DNA of 64,000 nt from Vibrio tapetis subsp. tapetis (GTDB lineage: Bacteria; Pseudomonadota; Gammaproteobacteria; Enterobacterales; Vibrionaceae): contig NZ_LT960611.1 of assembly GCF_900233005.1 (NCBI RefSeq), positions 2,790,001 to 2,854,000 on the forward strand, written 5' to 3'. The position numbers were made by a program, and so were the translations under genes. Under the pieces are notes generated by a model. It did no database searches and was not told the DNA's origin. It saw only the letters and a program-made list of their open reading frames with translations. Of this stretch, positions 51,367 to 60,559 are shown piece after piece; position 1 is the first letter of the stretch, and each line of letters begins with the position of its first letter.

Positions 51367-54300
51367 TTATTGCCCCGTCATTCGGCTTTCACCGCGGAAT
51401 ATCACCCGATCATTACCTCGGAATGAACCGAAGGTGACAACGGTGGAAGGGATTTCATCGCCTTTACCACGCCAATTGAAGTTAAGCCATGGTTGAGATT
51501 TATTAAACCCCTTACAATTAACTCCAGGTACTTCACTCGGTGTTTGAGACGCCGTTCTTAACCAAAGCCTCACTTGTTCACGACCAGCAGTACCTTGAGA
51601 AGCCACAAGCTTGCTTGAGCTTCCATTAACAACGTCACCACCGCCAGATAAGCGAGCCGTTGAAGACGTATTTGGCCATATGCCTAACGAACAATAGCCT
51701 GCTCCATCAAACTCAGTACCACTATCGTCTGTGTTGGTGACAAATTCATTACCGTTCCAGAATTCAGTACGAAGTGGGATTGTTAGGGTTTGGCCTACGC
51801 TTCCACCTAGGTCTTCAATAATGACTCGGCCGTAGCGAGCTTTAAGAGGTGTTGGAAATTTATCCCCCTTATGAACGGAGGAATCTTGTTTTTTCATCAC
51901 CGTAGGATCAGGCAAGCCAGATTTAATCTTTATTCCCGTCATAAGATTAGAACCATCAAATGGACCATCAATACGGGTCGTTTTAGGTGACGCTTTCTCG
52001 ACTAACTTTAGTAATGTAAAGGATTGTTCGTCAACTTCCAGTTCTGCATTGATCCAAGATTGTACCTCCCACGGAGCTAGCATTCGGGAATTCCAATCCG
52101 AACTCCCTTCACCGTTTGCAGCAAAAGGAAGTAACGTCGCTTTATATTCAGAGGCCAATTTGGAGTAATTAAGTGTCGCTTCATTGTCGCTATTTTGAGC
52201 TTCAGCGATAAAGGCAATTGCTATTGGTTGATCTAAATACGCAAAATCATCATGTTTACTCACGTATTCCCAGCTATTACTTTTAACGATGATGTGCTTA
52301 GGATAAAAACGACCTATCTCCCGTTTGCCGGTATCAATGCCACCCTGAACACTCTCATATCCCGTACCTTTGGCCTTTAGGGTAAAGTGCCCTACATCTG
52401 AAAAGCTCACCTCTGCAAAAGAAATGTGCTGTTTAGCCTTTCCCTCGGTATTTAGCTTCTCGGTATCAGCACCACTGAATGTACCGACAAATCCCGTCGG
52501 GAGTTCCGCTTCTAGACCCACTTTTGAAGACCATGCATTTTCGTCAAAAAAGTTTTGGGTTATAGCAAGAGAGCAAAAATCGCTGTACTTCGCTTTTTGC
52601 TGCTCCTCGTTAAGATCTTTGTTCCAAATAACAGGTTTAAGCTGAATATCAAACTCTTCTCCAGCAGCTATGTATTTGTTGCCACTCTTAGCAGTACCGT
52701 TCATTGCATGGGAGTCGGATTCACAAATCGCAAAAGTCCAAGGTCTCAATTCCACATTTAAAGTCCCCTTTAATCCAGACCATGATTCGCCACCTTCAAT
52801 GTCACAGTCGAAGCCTGTTGGGCATTTGAAACTTAGATCAGAAATCTGCGACCAAATGGCTCCAGCCTCATTGAATTTCATGTAAGCACTTGCTTTACCT
52901 GAAGAAAAGTTTAGCTTCACTTGTTTATTTAAATTTGGCGTGTTTTCACCGGCTGATATCTCTAAGTTGGGATTCACTCCACCAGCAGGTTTCGTCAGTG
53001 TTGAAGCGGTATAAGTTAGTGTTCGCTCACCGCTGTAGTCAGTCACCAAGGTTTCTTGATCATTTTTGCATGCAAGGACGTTTATATCGAACTCCGTCGA
53101 TTTACCCGCAATGGCACCAACGGTAGGGATATCAAATTTATACGGCGCAATGTAATAACTTCCGGTTTGAGACTGGCTAGCATCCGTTGAGAGCTGGCCT
53201 TGCATACTAAACTCACCAATTTTGGATGCTTTTAGACGAAGTTGTAGTACCCCGTTAGAAGGGCGATACTTGTTTCCACTAACATAGTGGCCGACAACAA
53301 CCTCTTTAACAGACAGCTCTGCGGGGAGTGTTATCTCGATTTCACCTGGATAACTCTCTGCAACACCACTGTCTGTAAGTACTCTAAACGTTGCGAGAGG
53401 ATTTTCGCAAAGTAAGAAAAACTGCTTAAGCGGGGAAAGCTCTAAAGTGTAGTTTTGCGGTGTGTCATAACAAGCATTCTGTCCCCGAATAATTGTCTTG
53501 GGATCATGAATAATGAGATTATTGCTGATCACCGATCCGCCAAAATCTCCGCCTTGGCTATTTATTGTCACTTTATCAAATAGTAAGTGAGCATTAACTA
53601 ACACATTGTCTGTTTTGAAATTAAAGGTCGCGTGAGAATTGTCATTCAACGCATAAATGATGAGGTCATCCGGCTTACCATTAGGATTCACAGGAATCGA
53701 ATCTTGTAATGTAATCGACTGGCTCATCAATATTCTGCTCTTCGTTCCCGCTTCTATACTGTTGGTGTTGTGATTCATAGTGAGCTGCCTGACGATCAAC
53801 GTGGCATTGTTACCGATTTTCAACTTGGAGTTAGTCGCATTAAAAAACAATTGGTCAATATAAATCGTTGTATTGTCAGGCACGAGGTAAGTCACGGGAT
53901 AGTTTGATAATCCAGTGTAATTAGGTTGTAATTTTCGGACATTATTGCGAAGTGTGATGACCCCATCACCATGCCCCGCCGCATGGCAGCTATCTCCCAA
54001 TACGGTGACATCACAAATATCATTGTTAGTTCCATGATACTCATCTGGGCGGGAATAATTGAGAGTGGCGTTTCCTGACAACGTTGGCAGTACAACAGTA
54101 GGTAGATCAGACGTATCTACTTTCTGCCCCCCCGTACTACACACACCTGATTGACACGTTAGTGCTGAATTCGTGTTATCTGTAATTCGATCAAACGACG
54201 TCAAAACTGACGTACAGTTTTGCTCACTTGGTGAACAATGCTTACCAGCCCATCCGCCAATATAATACTTAGGGTCCTGATTTTTAGGTAATAAAGGGGC

Positions 54301-56001
54301 ATTATTCATTATGAGCTTGGAATTACTTTTCCACGATCCCGCAGGGTACGGAAACGCTTCACACACATCAAAGTCAGGAAATGGAGTGACTGCTTCAAAG
54401 GCTACATAACCAACTTCTTCCCAAGTATGTGCGCGATTGTAGAAGTCCTCATCAATAACAAAACTGACCTGACTGTTTTCCAATACACATCGTCTTGCCC
54501 AACCACCATTGGGGCCGTTTCTTGTGACTTTATTTCCTACAACCCCTTGAGCATCAAAAGGAAGGTCATAGACGTAATCACATTCGTCAGCTAGAGCCGT
54601 CGGATTTTTTCCTTTAGTCGCTAGAGTGTACACTTCATTAGAAAAAGAGATTTTCTTTCCATCGATTGTCGCGTCAAAAGGCTCTGTTGCAATGAAACCT
54701 ACTTTTTCTTTATTGTAACGGCCAACCTCCCACGATCGTGACAAATCTAAAGCCGCCCAAAAGCCTGCGTCTGTTAAACCCGAAATGGCCGCCGTCATCC
54801 AACTACCACTGTTATTATCCGATTGGACTTGCGTGATTAGTGCTGGTCTTTCATTAAACCAGACACCGTAATTCCACACGAAAGACATAGTGTCCCAGTT
54901 CCAATCGCTCGTGCTATCTAATGTGCTTCGTGTATCAAAACTTCCAGCTAAAATAGTATGCCCATTTACCGTCGCAGTCCCTTCTTCCATCGCAATGAAG
55001 GAGACACTTGTCATCTCAGTCGGTGGAAAAACCCACGGAAGGTTAGGTGGAAACACTTGCTTAACGTTGGCTTTGGTGGAAGAAATAGACTCCACCACAA
55101 GAGTAGAAGGCTGATCGAGATCTGGGAAGTTTTTGTCGATAGTAGGCATCACAGCAAGAATAGGGACAGAAGTGAATGTTTGGCCAAAGTCTATCTCACA
55201 CCCGCGAGTCAAAATATCCGGGCAGTTGATAACACCAAACTTCAGTTTTGCGTTATCAACCGGAGGTGGTGGTGCATCACAACCACGTAAATCAGTCGTC
55301 ACTTTCGCATCATCATCCAGTTTAATTTTCCTCGATAATAATGCACCTCTTATGCGAGACTTCTCTTTAATTTCGATCTCATCCTGTGAAATAAAGAAAG
55401 CTTTTATCTCAGCGCTATTCTTAGACTTAATTTCTATTTTATCATCATCATGAGCAATAATGATCAAATCTCCAGGAACACCACTATTAGTAATTCTCCC
55501 TTCAACCGTCAGTTCTTCCACATTGATAACTGTCGCATTATTTACAATAAGTTTAGCGTGTTCCTTAATCTCAAGCTTTTTTATCCAATAAGTTCCACCG
55601 AGAAAGGTAACTCTAGCGCTATCCTTAATTTCAACTTTTTTGAAACTACCAGAGGCAAGAGAGCCATTTTTCTTAAACTCCTTTTCTCTGTCACCGTAGC
55701 TTTTATTTGGATTAAATATGGGCTCATCCGTTCTCAAGTGCGTAGAGGGTTCACAGCGATTACGGTGACCGCAGCTATTCGAATGGTTATCTTCAATTGC
55801 CGAGAAGCCAACTAACTTTGAGTTGTTAAGATTAAGTACTTGAGCCTTATCTTTAATTTCCAATTTCGGGCTGCTTGCCGAGGTCCAAGTTTGAACACCT
55901 GTTTTGATCCTACATTCACCACCTGGAAAAGGGAATTGTGCAAAAGTAAACTGAGAAAAAAGAGCAACGGAAAGAAAACACCATTTTATCAAAACGTTCA
56001 T
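51367..56001 (-). CDS. mshQ: MSHA biogenesis protein MshQ (DUF6701), very large
   Basis: A 1544-residue secreted protein, last gene of the msh operon. The signal peptide is about 1-21. Residues ~45-240 carry a repeated short pattern (KLEIKDKA, KVEIKDSA, KLEIKEHA, EIEIKEKS, KIKLDDDA), suggesting a bactofilin-like beta-helix. Residues ~265-545 hold three related beta modules, each ending VSFIAMEEG, VGFIATEP or VGYVAFE, resembling bacterial lectin-like modules. A second beta-helix-like part is at ~640-840. The C-terminal ~700 residues are the DUF6701 domain. Many cysteines suggest disulfides. Its start shares a base with the mshP stop (TAATG). The exact role in MSHA is unknown; a surface adhesive role is inference. 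Confidence 0.88.
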   Translation of the reverse strand: MNVLIKWCFLSVALFSQFTFAQFPFPGGECRIKTGVQTWTSASSPKLEIKDKAQVLNLNNSKLVGFSAIEDNHSNSCGHRNRCEPSTHLRTDEPIFNPNKSYGDREKEFKKNGSLASGSFKKVEIKDSARVTFLGGTYWIKKLEIKEHAKLIVNNATVINVEELTVEGRITNSGVPGDLIIIAHDDDKIEIKSKNSAEIKAFFISQDEIEIKEKSRIRGALLSRKIKLDDDAKVTTDLRGCDAPPPPVDNAKLKFGVINCPDILTRGCEIDFGQTFTSVPILAVMPTIDKNFPDLDQPSTLVVESISSTKANVKQVFPPNLPWVFPPTEMTSVSFIAMEEGTATVNGHTILAGSFDTRSTLDSTSDWNWDTMSFVWNYGVWFNERPALITQVQSDNNSGSWMTAAISGLTDAGFWAALDLSRSWEVGRYNKEKVGFIATEPFDATIDGKKISFSNEVYTLATKGKNPTALADECDYVYDLPFDAQGVVGNKVTRNGPNGGWARRCVLENSQVSFVIDEDFYNRAHTWEEVGYVAFEAVTPFPDFDVCEAFPYPAGSWKSNSKLIMNNAPLLPKNQDPKYYIGGWAGKHCSPSEQNCTSVLTSFDRITDNTNSALTCQSGVCSTGGQKVDTSDLPTVVLPTLSGNATLNYSRPDEYHGTNNDICDVTVLGDSCHAAGHGDGVITLRNNVRKLQPNYTGLSNYPVTYLVPDNTTIYIDQLFFNATNSKLKIGNNATLIVRQLTMNHNTNSIEAGTKSRILMSQSITLQDSIPVNPNGKPDDLIIYALNDNSHATFNFKTDNVLVNAHLLFDKVTINSQGGDFGGSVISNNLIIHDPKTIIRGQNACYDTPQNYTLELSPLKQFFLLCENPLATFRVLTDSGVAESYPGEIEITLPAELSVKEVVVGHYVSGNKYRPSNGVLQLRLKASKIGEFSMQGQLSTDASQSQTGSYYIAPYKFDIPTVGAIAGKSTEFDINVLACKNDQETLVTDYSGERTLTYTASTLTKPAGGVNPNLEISAGENTPNLNKQVKLNFSSGKASAYMKFNEAGAIWSQISDLSFKCPTGFDCDIEGGESWSGLKGTLNVELRPWTFAICESDSHAMNGTAKSGNKYIAAGEEFDIQLKPVIWNKDLNEEQQKAKYSDFCSLAITQNFFDENAWSSKVGLEAELPTGFVGTFSGADTEKLNTEGKAKQHISFAEVSFSDVGHFTLKAKGTGYESVQGGIDTGKREIGRFYPKHIIVKSNSWEYVSKHDDFAYLDQPIAIAFIAEAQNSDNEATLNYSKLASEYKATLLPFAANGEGSSDWNSRMLAPWEVQSWINAELEVDEQSFTLLKLVEKASPKTTRIDGPFDGSNLMTGIKIKSGLPDPTVMKKQDSSVHKGDKFPTPLKARYGRVIIEDLGGSVGQTLTIPLRTEFWNGNEFVTNTDDSGTEFDGAGYCSLGIWPNTSSTARLSGGGDVVNGSSSKLVASQGTAGREQVRLWLRTASQTPSEVPGVNCKGFNKSQPWLNFNWRGKGDEIPSTVVTFGSFRGNDRVIFRGESRMTGQ

Positions 56002-56441
56002 TACTCTAACCCTCTAGCCCATACTTCTTGTTCACGTTGTACTTCAAAATCATTGGTTCCACAGACAGCTTTAGAGACCACCTTATAAAACGTCAAGTCC
56101 GCCCCTGAACCAACTTGTGTACATCTGATAACTAAACTCGTGCAGCGGTTTTCCGTATTTGCCAAAATAGTGCTCGTTGCGCCACTGCTTTTGCTCTCTA
56201 AATTAGTACATGATGCTGATATCGCACTACTTACTTCATTGAGTGGAAATAGATGAGTAAGTCCCCACTCACTTCCTGAATTCGCGACAAACCAAGCTTG
56301 AGTACCGATGACTTCGCGAGTGAGCGTATCTTGGTTAGACCATTCTAAACGCGTAAGCGTAAGCCCTAGCATCCCCATCACAACGATGACGAAAACAGCG
56401 ATGATCAACACACTACCGGATTGATTTCTTTTACGGGACAT
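56001..56441 (-). CDS. mshP: MSHA biogenesis protein MshP
   Basis: A 146-residue PilX-like minor pilin protein. Positively charged MSRKRNQSGS precedes one membrane segment, followed by LEWSNQDTLTREVIGTQAWF. It has no GFTLIE prepilin motif, consistent with MshP. ATG at 56441 overlaps the end of mshO by 11 nt; upstream in-frame ATGs lie within mshO. The position between mshO and mshQ is the main support for the name. Confidence 0.85.
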   Translation of the reverse strand: MSRKRNQSGSVLIIAVFVIVVMGMLGLTLTRLEWSNQDTLTREVIGTQAWFVANSGSEWGLTHLFPLNEVSSAISASCTNLESKSSGATSTILANTENRCTSLVIRCTQVGSGADLTFYKVVSKAVCGTNDFEVQREQEVWARGLE

Positions 56442-57147
56442 TAAGCACCTGCACATCATGTTTATATTCGCTTCGCTCATCATTTTGTTCAAAAGACAGC
56501 TCTATATGAACCAAACCACCTCTAACAAGAGATGCATCTTCATATCTAAACGCCCCACTGACCACATTTTCCGCAATTTTCACAGCAGCACTTACCCCAA
56601 TTTGCTTTTGAATGAAACCGTCAGTATCAATACAGTATCTAACTAGTTTATCTGGCTCGTATATATAATGCCGCCTGCCAACAGACTGACTAGGGAGTGA
56701 TGACGAAACAGTATAAACATTAGCCGTTGATGTTAACGGACTCACATTTATAGATCCTGAAGAAGTGGTATCTAAATCGCTGAATTGAGAAGGGTTAACA
56801 ACTAAATACTCACCGCCATTCAAAGTCGTTGGGGCGTTATCATTACCAATAACAAATTGAATTGCTGAGCTCAATGGACGTTCTACATAGAACCCAGAGT
56901 ACTTAATTGGATAAAAGACTAAGCATTGATTGGTTTCATTTTTAAAACTATTAGGTACACCATGCCTTATCTCTCGAGACATTTTTTCAATAGCAAAACG
57001 GGCCTGATTTTGCAGGGCTTGGCGCTTAGCACTATCTGCATAACCTTTAGTGCCGAGTTCTAAAAAACCAGCGATAGCAAGAAACATGATAGATACCACT
57101 AATATGGTGACGATCATTTCTATCAAGGTGAATCCCAACTTTTTCAT
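56431..57147 (-). CDS. mshO: MSHA minor pilin MshO
   Basis: A 238-residue prepilin (PilW-like) with the type III cleavage motif MKKLGFTLIEMIVTILV and one hydrophobic helix. The globular part has a Cys pair (NQCLVFYP and VRYCIDTDGF). In MSHA assembly it likely acts with MshC, D and P at the pilus tip or initiation complex. Its start overlaps the mshD stop by one base (TAATG). Confidence 0.87.
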   Translation of the reverse strand: MKKLGFTLIEMIVTILVVSIMFLAIAGFLELGTKGYADSAKRQALQNQARFAIEKMSREIRHGVPNSFKNETNQCLVFYPIKYSGFYVERPLSSAIQFVIGNDNAPTTLNGGEYLVVNPSQFSDLDTTSSGSINVSPLTSTANVYTVSSSLPSQSVGRRHYIYEPDKLVRYCIDTDGFIQKQIGVSAAVKIAENVVSGAFRYEDASLVRGGLVHIELSFEQNDERSEYKHDVQVLNVP

Positions 57148-57734
57148 TAGAAGTTCCCCTTATAAGCAATAAAACGATACTCACCGTATTTTCCGGGATA
57201 AATAGTTAGTGTGATCTTTTTAAAAATTTCGCCACTCACTGTCTGATCTACCAGTAATCCAGCACTGTTATCATATTTAACTTCAATTTCAATTCTGAAA
57301 TTTTTATAAGTTTCAGCACTAGAAATACCCAAAACATCGGTAATATTTCCGGCTTCTGGTTGGGTACACGAGGACTTGGTTGTAGACGCATACCAACACC
57401 CAATATAGTCATCAACATCATTGAATTGTGCTGGAAGCTCTGCTGGCACACCATCTGGGCCGAAATCAACTTGATCTGTACAAGCTAGCGTTGAACTTTC
57501 ACCACAGCGGTCAATGCCACCATTGATATCACTATGTTCATCGAAGCTACGTGACAGAACTTCAGTCATCATACTCTGTGCCAGTGCCGACGCCCTTACT
57601 TGATAATGCGAAGAAGCAGAGTTTTCAATTTGAGGATAAAGCACCGTGGTTAATACCGTCATCGAAATACCAAGTACAACAATAGCGACAATGCTTTCGA
57701 TTAGAGTGAAGCCTTTTTCTCTATAGGCAGTCAT
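57147..57734 (-). CDS. mshD: MSHA minor pilin MshD
   Basis: A 195-residue minor prepilin with the cleavage motif MTAYREKGFTLIESIVAIVV. The body has several cysteines (GIDRCGESSTLACTDQV, GCWYASTTKSSC), likely paired in the periplasm. ATG at 57734 overlaps the 3' end of mshC by 14 nt; the longer frame does not suit a prepilin leader. Confidence 0.87.
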   Translation of the reverse strand: MTAYREKGFTLIESIVAIVVLGISMTVLTTVLYPQIENSASSHYQVRASALAQSMMTEVLSRSFDEHSDINGGIDRCGESSTLACTDQVDFGPDGVPAELPAQFNDVDDYIGCWYASTTKSSCTQPEAGNITDVLGISSAETYKNFRIEIEVKYDNSAGLLVDQTVSGEIFKKITLTIYPGKYGEYRFIAYKGNF

Positions 57735-58242
57735 TAACAAAACCCTCACTGTTAATGCACACACTTAAGGAATCAAACGAATTCGTAATATCAATTTTAT
57801 ATCCGTCACCATTATTTGCCACGGGACAAGCGCCCCCTAGCAACTGGCATGAAGGCTTACCTGTAAGGTCAAATGACAGTTCCATAGAATTAGGGCTGAA
57901 TGAAAAATCACCATCATTTATGTAAACGAAGTTACTGCTACCGTTACTTTCTAAACATGCACTATTTTTTGCTGACAGGCATTTTCCACCATCACTAATA
58001 CTCAAAACGTAACGGTCGGGGATAGTAGCGCCAAGAAAAGTCGGATCGATATTGGACTGCATTCTGCCAAGTTGGATTTGTCTAATGACGGATATGGCCT
58101 GTTCACGAGCGGCATAAACAGAAAACTGGCTCGGGCCACTGTATTTACTTGCAGCGTAAGCAGACATAATCGCAATCAGCAAGATGACAACGATCAATTC
58201 AGTGAGAGTAAAGCCTGCGCTACGCTTGCCCAGTGACGACAT
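57721..58242 (-). CDS. mshC: MSHA minor pilin MshC
   Basis: A 173-residue minor prepilin with the leader MSSLGKRSAGFTLTELIVVI. Thr replaces Ile two residues after the Phe, still a valid type IV prepilin site. The start at 58242 has AAGG eight bases upstream; a 76-codon upstream extension overlaps the previous pilin gene and has no leader. The C-terminal part has paired cysteines. A 130-nt gap before it contains a perfect CTTATA/TATAAG inverted repeat (58276-58290), a possible secondary promoter site. Confidence 0.86.
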   Translation of the reverse strand: MSSLGKRSAGFTLTELIVVILLIAIMSAYAASKYSGPSQFSVYAAREQAISVIRQIQLGRMQSNIDPTFLGATIPDRYVLSISDGGKCLSAKNSACLESNGSSNFVYINDGDFSFSPNSMELSFDLTGKPSCQLLGGACPVANNGDGYKIDITNSFDSLSVCINSEGFVNDCL

Positions 58243-58372
58243 ACTGCTTGCCTTGGAGTAGTGATAAAATAAGCCCTTATAGGATATAAGAATTTTAGAT
58301 GAGTTACCGCTAAAATGCCCAAGATATGCAAAGTAGCGGATAATATTTCGAGGAAAAACTGTCTTTCTCGGT

Positions 58373-58852
58373 TTAACAGCCAGACTTGATGACAGTAACC
58401 ACCGGAATAGCTTGGCTTGTCGCTTGCTGATATTGAACATAGCAATTAGTAGCGTAGATATCATTTTCACTCGTTAAGCTTGGATCTTGCTTAAACGTCA
58501 CTAGATAACGCATTTCTACTTCATCAACGGCTTCATCCCAATCACTATTTCCGGAAAAACTAAGTCCATCCATAGCTAATGGCAAGCCTGTCGATCTTGC
58601 CTCTGGGTAACCATAAATAAGATCTATGCCTTCTACCTCTTCACTTGGCAGTTTGTCTTTACCCTGTGTGGCCGCTTTTCCATAAACAATACTCGATGCT
58701 CCTACCACTGCACCTTTCAAACCATTTAGAGCAGAAATCCGAGCATCACTTTGCAGATTTAAAAACTTTGGCGCAGCGGTAACCGCTAGAATACCAAGAA
58801 TTACGATGACAACGACTAACTCAATTAAGGTAAACCCTTTCATTTTATTCAT
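58373..58852 (-). CDS. Third MshA-like pilin
   Basis: A 159-residue type IV prepilin with [20 protein letters not shown]. The N-terminal helix is nearly identical to the two upstream pilins ([11 protein letters not shown]), while the globular part differs. The C-terminal disulfide loop is Cys in TNCYVQYQQATSQ to the final SGC. It is separated from the second pilin by an intrinsic terminator, so it is likely expressed at lower or separate levels. I start at ATG 58852 (GGAT ribosome site); TTG at 58864 and ATG at 58843 are alternatives. Confidence 0.88.
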   Translation of the reverse strand: MNKMKGFTLIELVVVIVILGILAVTAAPKFLNLQSDARISALNGLKGAVVGASSIVYGKAATQGKDKLPSEEVEGIDLIYGYPEARSTGLPLAMDGLSFSGNSDWDEAVDEVEMRYLVTFKQDPSLTSENDIYATNCYVQYQQATSQAIPVVTVIKSGC

Positions 58853-58864
58853 TTTTACATCCAA

Positions 58865-58893
58865 TCAAAAAAGGCCAGCGATGCTGGCCTTTG
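58865..58893 (-). terminator. Intrinsic terminator inside the pilin operon
   Basis: On the minus strand AAAGGCCAGC pairs with GCTGGCCTTT around ATC, followed by TTT. The stem is a perfect ten base pairs, GC-rich, with a run of six T in total. It lies between the second and third pilin genes, in an operon otherwise read in one direction. Confidence 0.88.
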
Positions 58894-58912
58894 CAATTAA
58901 ATCTAACTTCAA

Positions 58913-59347
58913 TTAATTACAGTTTTTCAGCGATATTACAGGTGTAGCACTGCTTGTTGCTTCGATATAATCAACGTAACAGTCACTATTACTACTTGTA
59001 AAGCCGTATCCGATACCTCCAGCAGCACCTGAAACCACTGTCCAATCAGAGCTTATACCATCTACTGCATTACCTATACCTGCAGATGTCGCTGTTGGGT
59101 AGCCATACGCAATTGAGATATCATCAACGCTTTTCCCGCTGGATATAGATTCATCACCAGCAACTGCCGCTTTACCGTAAACAATGCCAGCAGCACCAGC
59201 CATTGCACCTTTCAAGCCTTCAGCTGCACTTTTACGTGCATCATCTTGAAGGTTTAAAAACTTAGGTGCAGCCGTTACAGCTAAAATACCCAAAATGACA
59301 ATAACGACAACTAGCTCAATAAGCGTGAAACCATTTTGATTTTTCAT
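58913..59347 (-). CDS. mshA: MshA-like major pilin (second copy)
   Basis: A 144-residue type IVa prepilin with [20 protein letters not shown] and the mature N-terminal helix. Of the three copies this is the closest to V. cholerae MshA in the part after the helix (GLKGAMAGAAGIVYGKAAV and YGYPTATSAGI). The C-terminal disulfide loop is SDCYVDYIEATSSATPVISLKNC. AAGG lies 7 nt before ATG. An intrinsic terminator follows at once, so it is probably the end of the highly expressed pilin transcript. Confidence 0.9.
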   Translation of the reverse strand: MKNQNGFTLIELVVVIVILGILAVTAAPKFLNLQDDARKSAAEGLKGAMAGAAGIVYGKAAVAGDESISSGKSVDDISIAYGYPTATSAGIGNAVDGISSDWTVVSGAAGGIGYGFTSSNSDCYVDYIEATSSATPVISLKNCN

Positions 59348-59360
59348 ATTAATACCTTAC

Positions 59361-59834
59361 TTATTGACAGTTATTTGTAACTACAGGTGCCTGATTGGCT
59401 TCTGCTTTATTATATGTTGCGTAACAACCAGTAGCAGCTACTCCAGCCGCATCTGTCAACGTATCATTTTTAAATGTAATAACAACTGCATCACCAGCCG
59501 TTGCTCCTGATTGTAAAACAGTCCAATCAGAATCTAACCCTTCAATCACTACCTCTAAATCAGCCTTCGTAGCTTTCGGGTAGCCATTTACAAGGTTCAA
59601 AGTGCTACCCGCTACACTAATAGCTGCAGCTCCGCTTTCTTTACCTGCGATAGCCGCTTTACCATATGTAATCCCTGAAGCACCTTTCACCGCACCAATA
59701 AGCCCCGAAATCGAGCTTTTACGCGCATCATCTTGCAAGTTCAAGAATTTAGGCGCTGCCGTCACAGCCAAAATACCTAGAATTACAATTACCACCACTA
59801 GCTCGATCAGGGTGAAACCGCCTTGTTTTTTCAT
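59361..59834 (-). CDS. mshA: MshA-like major pilin (first copy)
   Basis: A 157-residue type IVa prepilin with [20 protein letters not shown]. The first ~38 mature residues are nearly identical to the second copy, but the codons differ at many silent positions, so the duplication is not recent. The C-terminal loop is [23 protein letters not shown] start at ATG 59834 (GAGAG upstream); the frame is open five codons further without support. It is 13 nt from the next pilin. Confidence 0.9.
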   Translation of the reverse strand: MKKQGGFTLIELVVVIVILGILAVTAAPKFLNLQDDARKSSISGLIGAVKGASGITYGKAAIAGKESGAAAISVAGSTLNLVNGYPKATKADLEVVIEGLDSDWTVLQSGATAGDAVVITFKNDTLTDAAGVAATGCYATYNKAEANQAPVVTNNCQ

Positions 59835-59884
59835 AGTTACATCTCTCAAAATTTTCTTAAGTTAAAACGCAATATCAATAGTGA

Positions 59885-60463
59885 TTATTGCAACTCGACG
59901 GTCACACGACCTGTTTTCACTTCATAAATGAATTTGTGGTCACTGCCTTCTTGTTGTACATAAGTACACGTATTGTCAGGGTTTTCTGACGTATTTGCTT
60001 CAGCAGTGTATTTTAAATTAGTTAAACTTGTGTCGCTAGCATCACCAACTTTTGGCGGATTTTGCAGCAAGTTATCCATTAAATCAACACAAGCTGCTGA
60101 CGTTAATGTGGTGGGAGCTGCTGTTTGGCCGGTGACTTTCAACGCGATTGGGTAACCATCACGGAAGCCACTTTCGCTGCCATTGTTGTCAAATGAACGC
60201 GTAAGCCAAAACTCAACACCGTCGTATTCTATCCAATGTTGCTTTGCATTTCCCGTGCCATCTCCTGGTCGGCCTTTGGCTTCCCACTGTGCGCGCGCAG
60301 ATAAAACGCCTGTCGCATAACCACCAGCCACGCCTTCAATACTGGCTTTTTTTGCTTCGTCTGTAACATTCAAGAACTTAGGCAGTGCCGCTGCGGCCAG
60401 TAGCCCCAAAATAACAATTACTACTACCAATTCAACTAATGAAAAACCCGACTGTTTTTTCAC
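59885..60463 (-). CDS. mshB: MSHA minor pilin MshB
   Basis: A 192-residue prepilin with leader [20 protein letters not shown] (GFSLVE, not GFTLIE). It is longer than the MshA copies and has the cysteine pair SAACVDLMDN and NTCTYVQQ. I prefer GTG at 60463 because AGGTG lies six bases upstream and gives a normal short leader; GTG at 60472 is the alternative. A good TATAAT box lies 40-50 nt upstream. Confidence 0.88.
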   Translation of the reverse strand: MKKQSGFSLVELVVVIVILGLLAAAALPKFLNVTDEAKKASIEGVAGGYATGVLSARAQWEAKGRPGDGTGNAKQHWIEYDGVEFWLTRSFDNNGSESGFRDGYPIALKVTGQTAAPTTLTSAACVDLMDNLLQNPPKVGDASDTSLTNLKYTAEANTSENPDNTCTYVQQEGSDHKFIYEVKTGRVTVELQ

Positions 60464-60509
60464 TGACTTCACCTATTTCTCAATATTATCATACCGCTTA
60501 CAAGTGCAT

Positions 60510-60515
60510 ATTATA
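60510..60515 (-). promoter_or_regulatory. Possible promoter -10 box upstream of mshB
   Basis: On the minus strand a perfect TATAAT lies about 40-50 nt before the mshB start in the 87-nt gap after mshF. No good -35 hexamer is visible at 16-18 bp. It could start a structural-pilin transcript (mshB, mshA copies). Confidence 0.35.
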
Positions 60516-60559
60516 TCGTATGCTTTCATGTAAGCCCATCACAAACTTTACCATACCGT

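Noticed and set aside
54890..55815. Several 74-121 codon plus-strand frames inside mshQ
   Set aside because: They are mutually overlapping, lack ribosome sites, and lie opposite a continuous 1544-codon gene.
58243..58470. Longer N-terminus for mshC
   Set aside because: It would put 76 residues before the prepilin leader, which must be short and basic, and overlaps the upstream pilin.
58861..59849. CRISPR-like or repeat array in the pilin region
   Set aside because: The repeated sequence is the conserved prepilin N-terminal coding segment in each gene, not short repeats with spacers.
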